From positions 372,001 to 436,000 of the forward strand of contig NZ_CP141588.1 in the NCBI RefSeq assembly GCF_035594035.1: a stretch of DNA of 64,000 nt, in the 5' to 3' direction. Made by a program: the position numbers and the translations under genes. Below the pieces are notes generated by a model, which worked only from the letters and a program-made list of their open reading frames with translations, made no database searches and was not told the origin of the DNA. This document shows positions 34,200 through 43,740 of this stretch, one piece after another. How positions within the stretch are numbered: position 1 is the stretch's first letter; the number at the start of each line of letters is the position of its first letter. This DNA is from Sphingomonas sp. LY54 (GTDB lineage: Bacteria > Pseudomonadota > Alphaproteobacteria > Sphingomonadales > Sphingomonadaceae).

Positions 34200-35002
34200 T
34201 GCCCCGCGAGATCACCGCTTTCTCCAACCCGCTGGTGAAGCGGGTGCGCGGCCTGCGCGAGAAGAAGAACCGCCGCGAGGAAGGCCTGTTCATGGCCGAG
34301 GGGCTGCGCATCCTTACCGAGGCGCGCGAGGCGGGCTTCTTGCCCGATACCTTGTTCTTCGCGGCGAATAGCCCGCCCCACCCGTTGCTCGACCAGCTGA
34401 TCGCCGAAACCGAGGCCGACGGCGGCGAGGCGATCGCGACCAGCGCCGACATCCTCCACAAGCTCTCCGGCAAGGACAATCCGCAGATCGTGCTGGGCGT
34501 TTACCGCGCCTTCCCGACCGATCTCGACCGGATCGACCGGAGCAAGGCCGACCTCTGGATCGTCGCCCAGTCGCTGCGCGATCCCGGCAATCTCGGCACG
34601 ATCCTCAGAACCGGTGACGCGGTCGGCGCGGGCGGGCTGATCCTGGTCGACGAGTGCGTGGACCCCTTCTCGGTCGAGGCAGTGCGCGCGACCATGGGCG
34701 CGCTCTTCACCCAGCAGATCGCCACTGCCTCCTGGGAGGAGTTCGTCGCCTGGCTTCGCGCCGGCGAGGGCGAACTCGTCGGCACCAGCCTTCAGGCGAG
34801 CCAGGATTATCAGGAGCCGCGCTACGGCAAGCCCTGCTTCATCCTCGTCGGCAACGAGGCGCAGGGGCTTCCCGCGGCCTATGAGGCCGAGTGCGACACT
34901 TTGGTGAAGATGCCGATGCTGGGCAAGGCCGACAGCCTCAACGCCGCCGTCGCCACCGCGGTGATGGCCTATGAAGTGATCAACCAGTGGCGGCGCGCGT
35001 GA
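34199..35002 (+). CDS. TrmH/SpoU-family RNA methyltransferase
   Basis: A 267-residue SPOUT methyltransferase with an N-terminal substrate-binding domain (FMAEGLRILTEARE). The knot is seen in SLRDPGNLGTILRTGDAVG, ILVGNEAQGLP and KADSLNAAVATAVMAYE. It should methylate a 2'-OH in rRNA or tRNA; the target cannot be fixed. It follows ptsH with a one-base overlap, the last gene of the chvI operon. Confidence 0.92.
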   Translation: MPREITAFSNPLVKRVRGLREKKNRREEGLFMAEGLRILTEAREAGFLPDTLFFAANSPPHPLLDQLIAETEADGGEAIATSADILHKLSGKDNPQIVLGVYRAFPTDLDRIDRSKADLWIVAQSLRDPGNLGTILRTGDAVGAGGLILVDECVDPFSVEAVRATMGALFTQQIATASWEEFVAWLRAGEGELVGTSLQASQDYQEPRYGKPCFILVGNEAQGLPAAYEAECDTLVKMPMLGKADSLNAAVATAVMAYEVINQWRRA

Positions 35003-35030
35003 TGCGGAACCTTCGATTCGCTCATTCGCT

Positions 35031-35444
35031 ATGGCGCCCATGAAAACGGCCCGAATCACGATGCCGAAATGGCCCGCTTACGTGATGATGGCGCTGTGCG
35101 CGGCCTGCGCCTATCCGGCCGTGACGGCGAGCGCGCCGGGCGACAAGCACGAAAGCTACAGCGCGCGCGGCCAGGAACCCGGCTGGGCGCTGACCATCGC
35201 AAACGGCGTGATCGACTATCAGGGCAATTACGGCGAGAAGCGCATCCGCGTCGCCCGGCCCGAGCCGCGCACGACCTTCAACGGCCACCGCTACGAGACC
35301 CAGCGGCTGGTGGTCGACGTCACCCACGGCCGCTGCAATGACGCAATGAGCGGCCACGGCTATGCCGACCAGGTGATGGTGGTCGCCGACGGCGAAAGCT
35401 TCACCGGGTGCGGCGGCGAGCGCCGGGCCGACTGGGACGTTTAG
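35031..35444 (+). CDS. Exported small protein of the YSARGxEPxW family
   Basis: A 137-residue protein with an N-terminal signal-like segment (YVMMALCAACAYPAVTA). The domain opens SYSARGQEPGWALTIANG and ends with VTHGRCNDAMSGHGYADQV and FTGCGGE. This resembles the uncharacterised membrane/lipoprotein family often linked to HslJ-type proteins. ATG at 35031 or 35040 are both possible, without a clear ribosome site. A lipobox at LCAAC is weak. Confidence 0.7.
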   Translation: MAPMKTARITMPKWPAYVMMALCAACAYPAVTASAPGDKHESYSARGQEPGWALTIANGVIDYQGNYGEKRIRVARPEPRTTFNGHRYETQRLVVDVTHGRCNDAMSGHGYADQVMVVADGESFTGCGGERRADWDV

Positions 35445-35445
35445 G

Positions 35446-36858
35446 CTATTCGGCCGCTTCCGCCTCGTCCTCGCGCCTCCTATCCGGCAGAGCAGGCCGA
35501 ACCAGATCGCCCGCACTGGCCAATGCCTCAACGGCGGGCACGTCCTCAAGCTCACGCGCACCCGTCTCGATATTGAGTTCCTTGAACTTCCGACCCGTTG
35601 AGACCAGTCGGCTATTGAACGAATTCGTGAAAGTATTGAAGTTGCTGACGGCGCTGTTCAGTCCCGTTCCCACCTTCCGCAAATCCTCGCCAACCTTTGC
35701 AAGGCGGTCGTAAAGCTCCTTCCCGAGAAGGGCGATGTCGCGCGCGTTGCGGGCGAGCGCCTCCTGCTGCCAAACCGAAGCCACCGAACGGGCGATCGCG
35801 ATCAGATTGGTGGGAGTTGCCAACAGCACCTTCCTGTCGAAGGCGTAATCCCAAAGGGTTGGATCATGTTCGAGGGCGGCTGACAGGAAATGTTCGCCTG
35901 GCACGAACATGAGGACAAAATCGGGACTGTTGCCGAACTGGGTTTGATAGGCCTTGTTGCCCAGCGTGTTGACGTGCGCCCGCATCGCCGCCGCATGGGC
36001 GGCGAGGCCGATGTGGCGCTCCGCCTCATCCACGGCTCCGAAAGCATCTTGGTACGCGTTCAGGGACACCTTCGCGTCGATGATCAGCGTACGCCCTCCG
36101 GGAATACGAATGACGACGTCGGGCCGGAGCCGGCCCTCCTCACCTTCGACGCTGACCTCGGTCTGGAAGTCGCAATTTTCGGTGAGCCCGCACGTCTCGA
36201 GCACGTTCTTCAACTGCTGCTCGCCCCAACGGCCACGCGACTTAGGCGCATTGCGCAGGGAGTTAACGAGCTTGGCCGCTTCCGAGCTGACTTTCTCCTG
36301 ACCGACCCGCATCGATTCAATCAGCCCGACGAGATTGCCGAAGGCGTCGCGGCGCTCCGCCTCAACCTTGGCAACCCCCTCCTCGTAACGCTGCAACCGC
36401 TCGTTGACCGGTTGGAGAAGTGCTTTGAGGCCATTGCCGGCAGTCTCCTCAGACTGGCGGAAGCGCGCATCGGCGCGTTCCAGGAAGCTCTTCTGCGCTT
36501 CACCCAGGATCTTGCCGCCGATCTCGCTGAACTGGGCGCTCATCGCCTCGCGCGCCTCCTTCAATTCCTGGAGCCGGGCTTCGAAGGCGCGCTCGCGCTC
36601 GATCTGGCTCGACGAGAGGCGCGCGCATTCGGTGCGGGCTTCGCCGCATTCGCGCCGGACCTGATCGAGTTGCTCCTGCAGCGCCGGCACCTGCTTGGCA
36701 CGCTCCTCGGCGGCGGCGAGGTCGGCGATCGCCTTGCGGAAATCCTCAAGCCTCTGGTCGCGCTCGGCGCGGAAGGCGGCGGCCTGTCGGTTGCCCACGA
36801 ACCAGCCCGCGCCGAGCCCCGCGACGAGCGCCACTACCACCAAAATCATCGGATCCAT
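35446..36858 (-). CDS. rmuC: DNA recombination protein RmuC
   Basis: A 470-residue protein with an N-terminal membrane helix (ILVVVALVAGLGAGWFVG), a long coiled coil (about 25-190), and the RmuC nuclease-like domain. The domain shows RGRWGEQQLKNVLE, RPDVVIRIPGGRTLIIDAKV, VLMFVPGEHFL and LATPTNLIAIAR. RmuC limits inversions at short repeats and is predicted to act on branched DNA. It is convergent with the preceding gene (one base between stops) and diverges from the Cys-rich gene. Confidence 0.93.
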   Translation of the reverse strand: MDPMILVVVALVAGLGAGWFVGNRQAAAFRAERDQRLEDFRKAIADLAAAEERAKQVPALQEQLDQVRRECGEARTECARLSSSQIERERAFEARLQELKEAREAMSAQFSEIGGKILGEAQKSFLERADARFRQSEETAGNGLKALLQPVNERLQRYEEGVAKVEAERRDAFGNLVGLIESMRVGQEKVSSEAAKLVNSLRNAPKSRGRWGEQQLKNVLETCGLTENCDFQTEVSVEGEEGRLRPDVVIRIPGGRTLIIDAKVSLNAYQDAFGAVDEAERHIGLAAHAAAMRAHVNTLGNKAYQTQFGNSPDFVLMFVPGEHFLSAALEHDPTLWDYAFDRKVLLATPTNLIAIARSVASVWQQEALARNARDIALLGKELYDRLAKVGEDLRKVGTGLNSAVSNFNTFTNSFNSRLVSTGRKFKELNIETGARELEDVPAVEALASAGDLVRPALPDRRREDEAEAAE

Positions 36859-36973
36859 CTCAACACCCCACGCAGGAACGAAATGGGAACCTAGAGCAGC
36901 GGAGCGTCGCGCTCAACAGGATTCGGGAACCGGCGCCACGCGAAACCCGTTCGCCTTTTTAGAGGAGAAAGCC

Positions 36974-37366
36974 ATGTCGATCGCCAAGATGATCGCCGCC
37001 CATCCCGATGCCGGTGGCCATCTCAACGAGCCGCTCGCGCTCGCCGTCCGCCACGCCATGTTCTGCGCCGTCATATGCACGAGCTGCGCCGATGCCTGCG
37101 CTGCCGAGGACATGGACATGCGCCAGTGCATCCGCACCTGCCTCGACTGCGCGGACATCTGCCAGGCGGCCGCGAAAGTGGCGACGCGCCAAACCGGCAG
37201 CAACGAAGCTTTGCTGCAGGAGATGCTGCAGCTCTGCATCACCGCCTGCGACATCTGCGCCGAAGAATGCGCGCGCCACGACCACGAACATTGCCGGATC
37301 TGCGCCGAAATGTGCCGCGAATGCGCGCGCGACTGCCGCGCCGCGATCGACGCGGTCGCGGCTTAA
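36974..37366 (+). CDS. Cys-rich four-helix copper-binding protein (DUF326/Csp-like)
   Basis: A 130-residue protein with 17 Cys, most in CxxxC or CxxC spacing along helices (CTSCADAC, CLDCADICQ, CDICAEEC, CRICAEMCRECARDC) plus His (RHDHEHC). This matches DUF326 four-helix bundles, including the Csp copper-storage proteins that load Cu(I) into the bundle core. There is no signal or Tat peptide, so it should be the cytosolic (Csp3-like) type. GAGGAG precedes the ATG. No copper exporter or regulator is adjacent. Confidence 0.9.
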   Translation: MSIAKMIAAHPDAGGHLNEPLALAVRHAMFCAVICTSCADACAAEDMDMRQCIRTCLDCADICQAAAKVATRQTGSNEALLQEMLQLCITACDICAEECARHDHEHCRICAEMCRECARDCRAAIDAVAA

Positions 37367-37389
37367 TGTTCCCCGGCGGGATCTCTGGG

Positions 37390-37407
37390 CCCCGGCTTTC
37401 GCCGGGG
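37390..37407. terminator. Short GC hairpin between convergent genes
   Basis: CCCCGGC and GCCGGGG form a 7-bp stem around a TTTC loop, 24 bases after the Cys-rich gene stop and 34 before the def stop. Plausible terminator; no T-run. Confidence 0.45.
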
Positions 37408-37440
37408 AGCAACAGATTGCGGGGAGCAGCTAGGAAAAGC

Positions 37441-37983
37441 TTATAGAATCGCGGCGTTGCCGCGGTCGCGGCGGGCCTTCAGGACCTTCTTCACCACCAT
37501 GTCGCGCTTCAGGCGCGAGAGATGATCGATGAACAGCACACCGTTCAAATGGTCGACCTCGTGCTGGAGGCAGACCGCCATCAGGCCATCGAATTCGCCC
37601 TCGCGCGGCTTGCCGGTCTCGTCGAGCCAGGTGGCGCGGACGGTCGCGGGGCGCTCGACCTCGGCATATTGGTCGGGGATCGAGAGGCAGCCCTCATTGT
37701 AGGTCTTCCATTCGTCCGAGCGCTCGACGATCTCGGGATTGATGAAGACGAAGGGGTTGCGCACCGGCTCGCCCCCTTCCTCCTCCGGGTCTTGCAGATC
37801 GATGACCAGCAGCCGCCGCGGCACCGCGACCTGGACGGCGGCGAGGCCGATTCCCGGCGCCGCATACATCGTGTCGAACATGTCGCGGACGAGCCGCGTG
37901 ACGTCGTCGTTGATCGCTTCGACCGGCGCCGATTCGGCGCGCAGGATCGGATCGGGGATTTCGATGATCGGAAGAAGGCTCAT
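37441..37983 (-). CDS. def: Peptide deformylase
   Basis: A 180-residue metalloenzyme that removes the formyl group from nascent N-terminal Met. All three signature boxes are present: [17 protein letters not shown] (metal Cys) and QHEVDHLNG (two metal His and catalytic Glu). Length is normal. It lies near fmt, which adds the formyl group, but on the opposite strand with recR between them. Confidence 0.97.
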   Translation of the reverse strand: MSLLPIIEIPDPILRAESAPVEAINDDVTRLVRDMFDTMYAAPGIGLAAVQVAVPRRLLVIDLQDPEEEGGEPVRNPFVFINPEIVERSDEWKTYNEGCLSIPDQYAEVERPATVRATWLDETGKPREGEFDGLMAVCLQHEVDHLNGVLFIDHLSRLKRDMVVKKVLKARRDRGNAAIL

Positions 37984-38030
37984 GCAGCGCAGCTAGGCAG
38001 CGCCCGGGGGAGCGTCAAGGCTTGGCGGCG

Positions 38031-38627
38031 TCAGGCGACGGGGCGGCGCGCCCGCAGCGCCTGGGCGAGCGTGCCCTCGTCGAGATAGTCGAGCTCGCCG
38101 CCGACCGGCAGGCCGTGGGCGAGCTGGGTGATGCGGACGGGAAAGCCCTCGAGCCGCTCGGCGAGGTAATGGGCGGTGGTCTGGCCCTCGAGCGTGGCGT
38201 TCATCGCCAGCACCACCTCGTCGATGCCGCCTTCGCCGACGCGCGCGATCAGCCGATCAATCGTCAGATCCTCGGGCCGCACCCCTTCGAGCGCCGAGAG
38301 GCGGCCGCCGAGCACATGGAAGCGGCCCGGGAACAGGCGCGAGCGGTCGAGCGCCCACAGGTCCGAGACTTCCTCGACCGCGCACAGAAGCCGCGCGTCG
38401 CGCCGGGCATCGGCGCAGATGCTGCACGGATCGGTCGTATCGACATTGCCGCAGACGTGGCAGACGGCGAGCTTCTCGCTGACCTGCTCGAGCGCGCGCA
38501 GCAGCGGATTGAGCGCCACTTCGCGCTTCTTGAGGAGATGCAGCACGGCGCGTCGGGCCGAACGCGGGCCGAGACCGGGCAGCCGGGCCAGAGCCTGCGT
38601 CAGCGCGTCGATCTCGGGAGATGCCAT
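38031..38627 (-). CDS. recR: Recombination protein RecR
   Basis: A 198-residue protein. A helix-hairpin-helix region ([17 protein letters not shown]) is followed by a four-Cys zinc finger ([16 protein letters not shown]) and a Toprim domain ([34 protein letters not shown]). It acts with RecFO in gap repair. The ATG at 38627 gives the normal length; the frame stays open far upstream but this is antisense to fmt. Confidence 0.96.
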   Translation of the reverse strand: MASPEIDALTQALARLPGLGPRSARRAVLHLLKKREVALNPLLRALEQVSEKLAVCHVCGNVDTTDPCSICADARRDARLLCAVEEVSDLWALDRSRLFPGRFHVLGGRLSALEGVRPEDLTIDRLIARVGEGGIDEVVLAMNATLEGQTTAHYLAERLEGFPVRITQLAHGLPVGGELDYLDEGTLAQALRARRPVA

Positions 38628-38690
38628 GACGCAGCCATATGGCGCGCCACTGTGACTTGCCAAGCCGGTTTGACCGGATAGAGCGAAACG

Positions 38691-39596
38691 ATGCGCATCG
38701 CCTTCATGGGAACTCCGGACTTCGCCGTACCGACGCTCGACGTGCTGGCCGAGGCCGGGCACAACATCGTCGCCGTCTACTCGCAGCCGCCGCGGCCCGC
38801 CGGGCGCGGCAAGGGACTGCGTCCCTCCCCCGTCCAGGAGCTGGCCGAGGCGCTGGGCCTCCCGGTGCGGACGCCGGCGAGCCTGCGCGACACGGACGAG
38901 CAGGCGGCGTTCGCTGCGCTCGACCTCGATGTCGCGGTGGTCGCGGCCTATGGGCTGATCCTGCCCGTGCCGATATTGGAGGCGCCGCGCCACGGCTGCC
39001 TCAACGTCCACGGCTCGATCCTGCCCCGCTGGCGCGGCGCCGCGCCAGTGCAGCGTGCGATCCTGGCCGGGGACGCGAGGACCGGGATCACCATCATGGG
39101 CATGGAAAAGGGCCTCGACACCGGCCCGATCTACGCGGTGCGCGAGACCGAGATCGACCGCAAGACGGCCGGCGACCTGACCGAGGAATTGGCCGAGACC
39201 GGCGCCTTCCTGATGAACGAAGTGCTCTCCGACCTCGCCCGCTACACGCCCGAGCCGCAGCCGGAAGACCGCGTCACTTATGCCGCTAAGATCGAGAAGC
39301 ACGAGGCGCGGCTCGATTTCACCCGAACCGCGGCCGAGGTCGAGCGGCAGGTGCGCGCCTTCAATCCGATGCCCGGCGCGTTCATCGAATTTGGCGGTGA
39401 GCGGATCAAGATCCTCGAAACCGAGATCATTCAAGCCATCGAAGCGCCCGGCGTCGTGATCGACGAGCGCCTCACTATCGCCTGCAGCGCCGGGGCGATC
39501 GCCCCGACCCGAGTCCAGCGCGCCGGGCGGACCGTTATGACCCCCAAAGAGCTGTTGCGCGGTTTCCCGGTACCGGCTGGCACGCGCCTGGCATGA
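38691..39596 (+). CDS. fmt: Methionyl-tRNA formyltransferase
   Basis: A 301-residue enzyme that formylates initiator Met-t[51 protein letters not shown] (formyl-folate site) and [15 protein letters not shown] are family signatures, and the C-terminal OB-type domain is present. ATGA overlap with truA. Confidence 0.97.
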   Translation: MRIAFMGTPDFAVPTLDVLAEAGHNIVAVYSQPPRPAGRGKGLRPSPVQELAEALGLPVRTPASLRDTDEQAAFAALDLDVAVVAAYGLILPVPILEAPRHGCLNVHGSILPRWRGAAPVQRAILAGDARTGITIMGMEKGLDTGPIYAVRETEIDRKTAGDLTEELAETGAFLMNEVLSDLARYTPEPQPEDRVTYAAKIEKHEARLDFTRTAAEVERQVRAFNPMPGAFIEFGGERIKILETEIIQAIEAPGVVIDERLTIACSAGAIAPTRVQRAGRTVMTPKELLRGFPVPAGTRLA

Positions 39597-40360
39597 CTCG
39601 CTTCCGCCTGACGGTGGAGTTTGATGGCCGCCCGTTCATGGGCTGGCAGCGGCAGGCGCACGGGCCCTCGGTCCAGCAGGCGATCGAGGAAGCCGTCGCG
39701 CGGATGACCGGCGAGCAGGCGGTCCTCCACGCGGCCGGACGGACCGACGCAGGCGTGCACGCGCTGGCGATGACCGCCCATGTCGATATCGCCAAGGAGG
39801 TGACGCCGTTCCGGCTCTCCGAAGGGCTCAATGCCCTGCTCGCGCCGCAGCCAGTGGCGATCCTCGAAGCCGAGGCTGCGGCCGACGATTTCCACTCGCG
39901 CTTCAGCTGCATCGGGCGGCGCTACGTCTACCGGATCGTCAACCGGCGCGCGCCTTTGACTTTCGAGGCGGGTCGCGCATGGCGGGTCGCGGCGGCGCTC
40001 GACGCCGCGGCGATGCACGAAGCGGCGCAGCTGCTGGTCGGCCGGCACGATTTCACCACCTTCCGCTCGGCCCATTGCCAGTCGGAAAGCCCGCTGAAGA
40101 CGCTCGACCGGCTCGACGTCGTGCGCGAGGGCGACCGGATCGACTTCCATGTCGCCGCCCGCTCCTTCCTCCACCACCAGGTGCGCTCGATGGTCGGCTG
40201 CCTCCAGCTGGTCGGCCGCGGCAAATGGAGCGCGCGCGACCTCAAGGAGGCGCTGGAGGCGCGCGACCGCGCCGCGCTCGGCCTCAACGCCCCGCCCGAC
40301 GGCCTCTATTTCGCGGCGGCGCTGTATCCGGACGAGGAACCGAGCCCGAACAGGCGCTGA
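39593..40360 (+). CDS. truA: tRNA pseudouridine synthase A
   Basis: A 255-residue enzyme for pseudouridine at tRNA positions 38-40. The catalytic Asp lies in [18 protein letters not shown] and [18 protein letters not shown] are family motifs. It overlaps fmt by 4 bases. Its last 55 bases overlap the 3' end of the convergent amidotransferase gene on the other strand, an unusual tail-to-tail overlap. Confidence 0.96.
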   Translation: MTRFRLTVEFDGRPFMGWQRQAHGPSVQQAIEEAVARMTGEQAVLHAAGRTDAGVHALAMTAHVDIAKEVTPFRLSEGLNALLAPQPVAILEAEAAADDFHSRFSCIGRRYVYRIVNRRAPLTFEAGRAWRVAAALDAAAMHEAAQLLVGRHDFTTFRSAHCQSESPLKTLDRLDVVREGDRIDFHVAARSFLHHQVRSMVGCLQLVGRGKWSARDLKEALEARDRAALGLNAPPDGLYFAAALYPDEEPSPNRR

Positions 40361-42231
40361 AGCGAGCGGTCCAGCATCAGCAGCTGCCAGAGCAATCGAC
40401 CATGATCGGCACGGCCGGCGCGATGGTCGGCGGCAACACGCGCGATCGCCGCCTCGTCGAACCAGCCCGTTTCGGCCAACGCCGAGCCGCGAGCGATGCC
40501 GGCGGCTTCGCCGGCGAGCGGACCGCGGAACCAGGCCGAAACCGGAGTTACGAAGCCCATCTTGCGGCGGTGCAGGATCTCGTCGGGCAGATAGCGGGCG
40601 AGCGAGCGCTTCATCAGCCATTTGCCCGAGCCGCGGCGCAGGCGCATCCCGGCGGGGACGCGCGCGGCGAACTCGACGAGCCGGTGATCGAGCAGAGGTT
40701 CGCGCGCCTCGAGGCCGACGGCCATGCTGGTGCGGTCGACCTTGGTCAGGATGTCGCCGGGCAGCCAGATCTTGAGGTCGGCATATTGGGCGCGCGAGAG
40801 CGCATCGCTGGCCGGGGCGTTCTCCATCGCGCGGACATAGCGATCCTCGGCGCGGTGGCCCTGCAGCGCCGAACGGAAGCCCGGCGCGTAGAGGCGCTGG
40901 CGCAGCGCGGGCGGCGTCACCCCGACCGCCTCGGCATAGGCCTCGCCGGCCGACTTGCCGAGCGCCTGGAGCGTCGTCTTGGCGCGGAACGGGCGCGGCG
41001 CCCAGTCGAGCTTGGGCCAGGCATCGCCGAGGCGACCGAGCGCCCTGCCCGCGCCTTGCGGCAGCAGCCCGCGCAGCCGCTCCTCGGCGGCGAACAGGCG
41101 GTAGCGACGGTAGCCGGCAAATGCCTCGTCGGCGCCGTCACCGGAGAGGGCGACCTTGACCTTCTCGCGCGCCAGTTCGGCAACGCGGTAGGTCGCCAGC
41201 GCGGAAGCATCGGCGAACGGCTCGTCGAACGCCGCGGCGAGCGTGTCGATCAGCGCGAAATCGTCGGCGGCGACGATGCGCGCGCGATGGCGGGTGGCGA
41301 AGCGCTCGGCGACCTGCGCGGCATATTTCGTTTCGTCATGATCGGCCTGGTCGAAGCCGATCGAGCAGGTCTCGACGGCGCTGCGGCTCGCCTCGGCCAT
41401 GAAGGCGACTACCGCCGAGCTGTCGACGCCGCCCGAGAGGAAGGCGCCGAGCGGGACGTCGGCGACCATGCGCGAACGCACGGCCTCGCGCATATGGTCG
41501 GTCAGTTCCTCGGCGAGGATGTCGGCCTTGGCCCCACTCGGCTGCGAGAAATCCAGGTCCCACCAGGACGAAGGCTGCGGCACCCTGCGGCCGCGGCGGA
41601 CGAGGAGATGGTGGCCGGCGGGGAGCTTGCGAACCCCGACCACGATCGAAATGTCGTCGGGCACGTAGCCGTAAGCGAGAAAATCATCGACCGCCTGCGG
41701 GTTGGGGCCGGCGCGCATCAATGGATGGGCGAGCAGGCCCTTCAGCTCGGAGGCGAAGACCAGGGCGCCGTCGGCAAGCTCCGCGTAGAAAAGCGGCTTC
41801 ACGCCGAGCCGGTCGCGGGCGAGGAACAAGGCGTCCGCGGCGGCATCGTAGAGCGCGAAGGCGAACATGCCGTTGAACCGGGACAGGCAATCCGGACCCC
41901 ATTCGCGCCAGGCGGCGAGGATCACCTCGGTGTCGCTGTCGGTCCGAAAGACGTGGCCCTTGGCCTCGAGCTCGGCGCGGACCTCGCGGAAATTGTAGAT
42001 TTCGCCATTATAGGTGACGGCGACGCGGTCGTCGGGCGTCGCCATCGGCTGGGCGCCGCCGGCAAGGTCGATGATCGAGAGGCGGCGATGGCCGAGGCCG
42101 ACGCCGGGCGCGGTCCAGACGCCGCTGCCGTCGGGCCCGCGATGGGCGAGGACGTCGCTCATCGCGCGGACGCGGGCCGGATCGACCGGCTTGGGAACGT
42201 CGGGATGGAAGATGCCCGCGATTCCGCACAT
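40306..42231 (-). CDS. XrtA-associated asparagine synthase-like amidotransferase
   Basis: A 641-residue protein. Cys2 at the exposed N-terminus ([10 protein letters not shown]) is the glutaminase nucleophile, with [13 protein letters not shown] and [10 protein letters not shown] in the same domain. The synthetase domain has the pyrophosphatase loop [10 protein letters not shown] and [14 protein letters not shown]. In exosortase A loci this protein is thought to amidate a sugar acid or similar group of the exopolysaccharide. It ends the leftward exopolysaccharide operon, separated by 3 bases from the xrtA stop. Confidence 0.93.
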   Translation of the reverse strand: MCGIAGIFHPDVPKPVDPARVRAMSDVLAHRGPDGSGVWTAPGVGLGHRRLSIIDLAGGAQPMATPDDRVAVTYNGEIYNFREVRAELEAKGHVFRTDSDTEVILAAWREWGPDCLSRFNGMFAFALYDAAADALFLARDRLGVKPLFYAELADGALVFASELKGLLAHPLMRAGPNPQAVDDFLAYGYVPDDISIVVGVRKLPAGHHLLVRRGRRVPQPSSWWDLDFSQPSGAKADILAEELTDHMREAVRSRMVADVPLGAFLSGGVDSSAVVAFMAEASRSAVETCSIGFDQADHDETKYAAQVAERFATRHRARIVAADDFALIDTLAAAFDEPFADASALATYRVAELAREKVKVALSGDGADEAFAGYRRYRLFAAEERLRGLLPQGAGRALGRLGDAWPKLDWAPRPFRAKTTLQALGKSAGEAYAEAVGVTPPALRQRLYAPGFRSALQGHRAEDRYVRAMENAPASDALSRAQYADLKIWLPGDILTKVDRTSMAVGLEAREPLLDHRLVEFAARVPAGMRLRRGSGKWLMKRSLARYLPDEILHRRKMGFVTPVSAWFRGPLAGEAAGIARGSALAETGWFDEAAIARVAADHRAGRADHGRLLWQLLMLDRSLQRLFGLGSSSGYSAAAK

Positions 42232-42234
42232 GGC

Positions 42235-43740
42235 TCAGGCCCCCGCAGCGCGGTCGGCGACCGGCGCGATCGGACCGAGATCGTGGAGGAAGGCATCGAT
42301 GGCGGGGCGGGCGTCGGGCTCAGGGGCAGAGACGAGCAATGCCACCGCCCGCTGGGGCCCACCCAGCAGGCGCGTCTTCATCGTTTCAAGCTTCACGCGG
42401 TACTCGCTCCCCGTCACCAGATCGCCGACCCGATAGAAGGTCGCGACCTCGCGTACAGTCCCGCCCGAGCCGATCCGTTCGGAACGTCCGTCGGACGGAG
42501 GCGGCGTAGCGGCGATCCGGGTCCATTCGCCTTCGGGGCCGACCGCGCCCTGGCCGAAGCCGACCATCTCCCTGCCCTCGCCCTGACGCGCGAACACGGC
42601 GATGGCCAGATCGACCTCCCGGCCCATCGCGTCGCGATAGCGGCCGATGCGGATCCGGTCAGCGCCGGCGAAATGGGGCTGCCAGTCGAGATCGCCGGCG
42701 ACGCGCTGCCAGCCCGGAACCGACGGCAAGGCGATGTCGCTTGGTGCGTGGCTCCCCGCGGCCACGGCGGCCGACCAGAGCGGCGGCACCGCGGCGATGG
42801 CGAGTGCGGCGGCGGCGATCTGGACGGCGCGCTGCGGCTTGCCGGGGACGGAGCGAAGCGCCTCCGGATCGAACCAGGGGTCGCCCGGCGCGCGATCGAA
42901 GAAGCGCCAGCCGACGCCCAGCGTCAGCGCGATCACGATCGCGAAGAATATCCAGCCGTAGATCACGTGATCGACCCCGGCGGCGAAGTCGGAATCGGTG
43001 ACGTGGGCGATGTAGATCGTGCCCCAGGCACGCACGCCGTTGGCGAGGATCGGGATCGCCACGGCGGCGAGCATGAAGAGCGCCCGTCGTTTCCACGAGC
43101 GGAAGCAGAGATTGGCGACCAGCGCGCCGAGCGCGACCATTGCGACGAGGAACTTCACCCCGGCGCAGGCCTCGGCGACGCGGAACAGGCCCGAGGGGAT
43201 CGTGATGAAGATGCCCTCGAGATGGGCGGGGATGCCCGACAGGCGCAGCAGCGCCATGCAGAGCTCGGCGGTGACGGTCTGCATCAGCGGCACGATCTCG
43301 TCGCCCGCCGGCACCAGGAACAAAGCGTAGAAGAGCGGGAAAGCGAGGCCGCGCGCGACCGATTTGCCGAGGCAGGCAATTACCGTCGCCTGCAGCATCA
43401 GCACGAGCCCGAGATGACGGGCCAGCGCCACGCCCCCCGCCTCGCCCAGCAGCCAGAGTAAGGCGCCGGCCGCGACAAGGACCAGGCCGGGCGCCCAGGC
43501 GGCGGGCGCGAGCCGGTCGAGCGCGGGCCGGCGCTGCCACACCAGCCAGGCGATGATCGGCAGGATCAGGGCGCAATGATTGTAGGTCGAGCTGTTGAGC
43601 CAGATCCGGACCATGTCGGCCGCGTCGCGATGGAAGACGACGAGGATGCCCGCCGCCGCGCCGGCGAGCGCGAGCAAATGCGGGCGCCAGGCCGGGTCGG
43701 CGCGGCCGGCCGCCCGGACGATGGCGGCCTGAGCGGTCAT
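42235..43740 (-). CDS. xrtA: Exosortase A fused to an EpsI domain
   Basis: A 501-residue membrane protein. The N-terminal ~290 residues have about eight helices and the exosortase catalytic residues Cys192 (EACAGVKFL), Arg237 (NGVRAWGT) and His258 (DHVIYGW). The C-terminal ~200 residues form an EpsI domain (VPGWQRVAG, YRDAMGREVDL, TFYRVGDLVTGSEYRVKL), fused as is common for XrtA. It is predicted to cleave PEP-CTERM sorting signals, coupling protein anchoring to this polysaccharide. ATGA overlap with the glycosyltransferase gene; EpsI's function is unknown. Confidence 0.94.
   Translation of the reverse strand: MTAQAAIVRAAGRADPAWRPHLLALAGAAAGILVVFHRDAADMVRIWLNSSTYNHCALILPIIAWLVWQRRPALDRLAPAAWAPGLVLVAAGALLWLLGEAGGVALARHLGLVLMLQATVIACLGKSVARGLAFPLFYALFLVPAGDEIVPLMQTVTAELCMALLRLSGIPAHLEGIFITIPSGLFRVAEACAGVKFLVAMVALGALVANLCFRSWKRRALFMLAAVAIPILANGVRAWGTIYIAHVTDSDFAAGVDHVIYGWIFFAIVIALTLGVGWRFFDRAPGDPWFDPEALRSVPGKPQRAVQIAAAALAIAAVPPLWSAAVAAGSHAPSDIALPSVPGWQRVAGDLDWQPHFAGADRIRIGRYRDAMGREVDLAIAVFARQGEGREMVGFGQGAVGPEGEWTRIAATPPPSDGRSERIGSGGTVREVATFYRVGDLVTGSEYRVKLETMKTRLLGGPQRAVALLVSAPEPDARPAIDAFLHDLGPIAPVADRAAGA

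Noticed and set aside
39979..43461. Rightward 1160-codon frame antisense to the amidotransferase and xrtA
   Set aside because: Shadow frame spanning several real leftward genes; low-complexity Arg/Gly/Ala composition.
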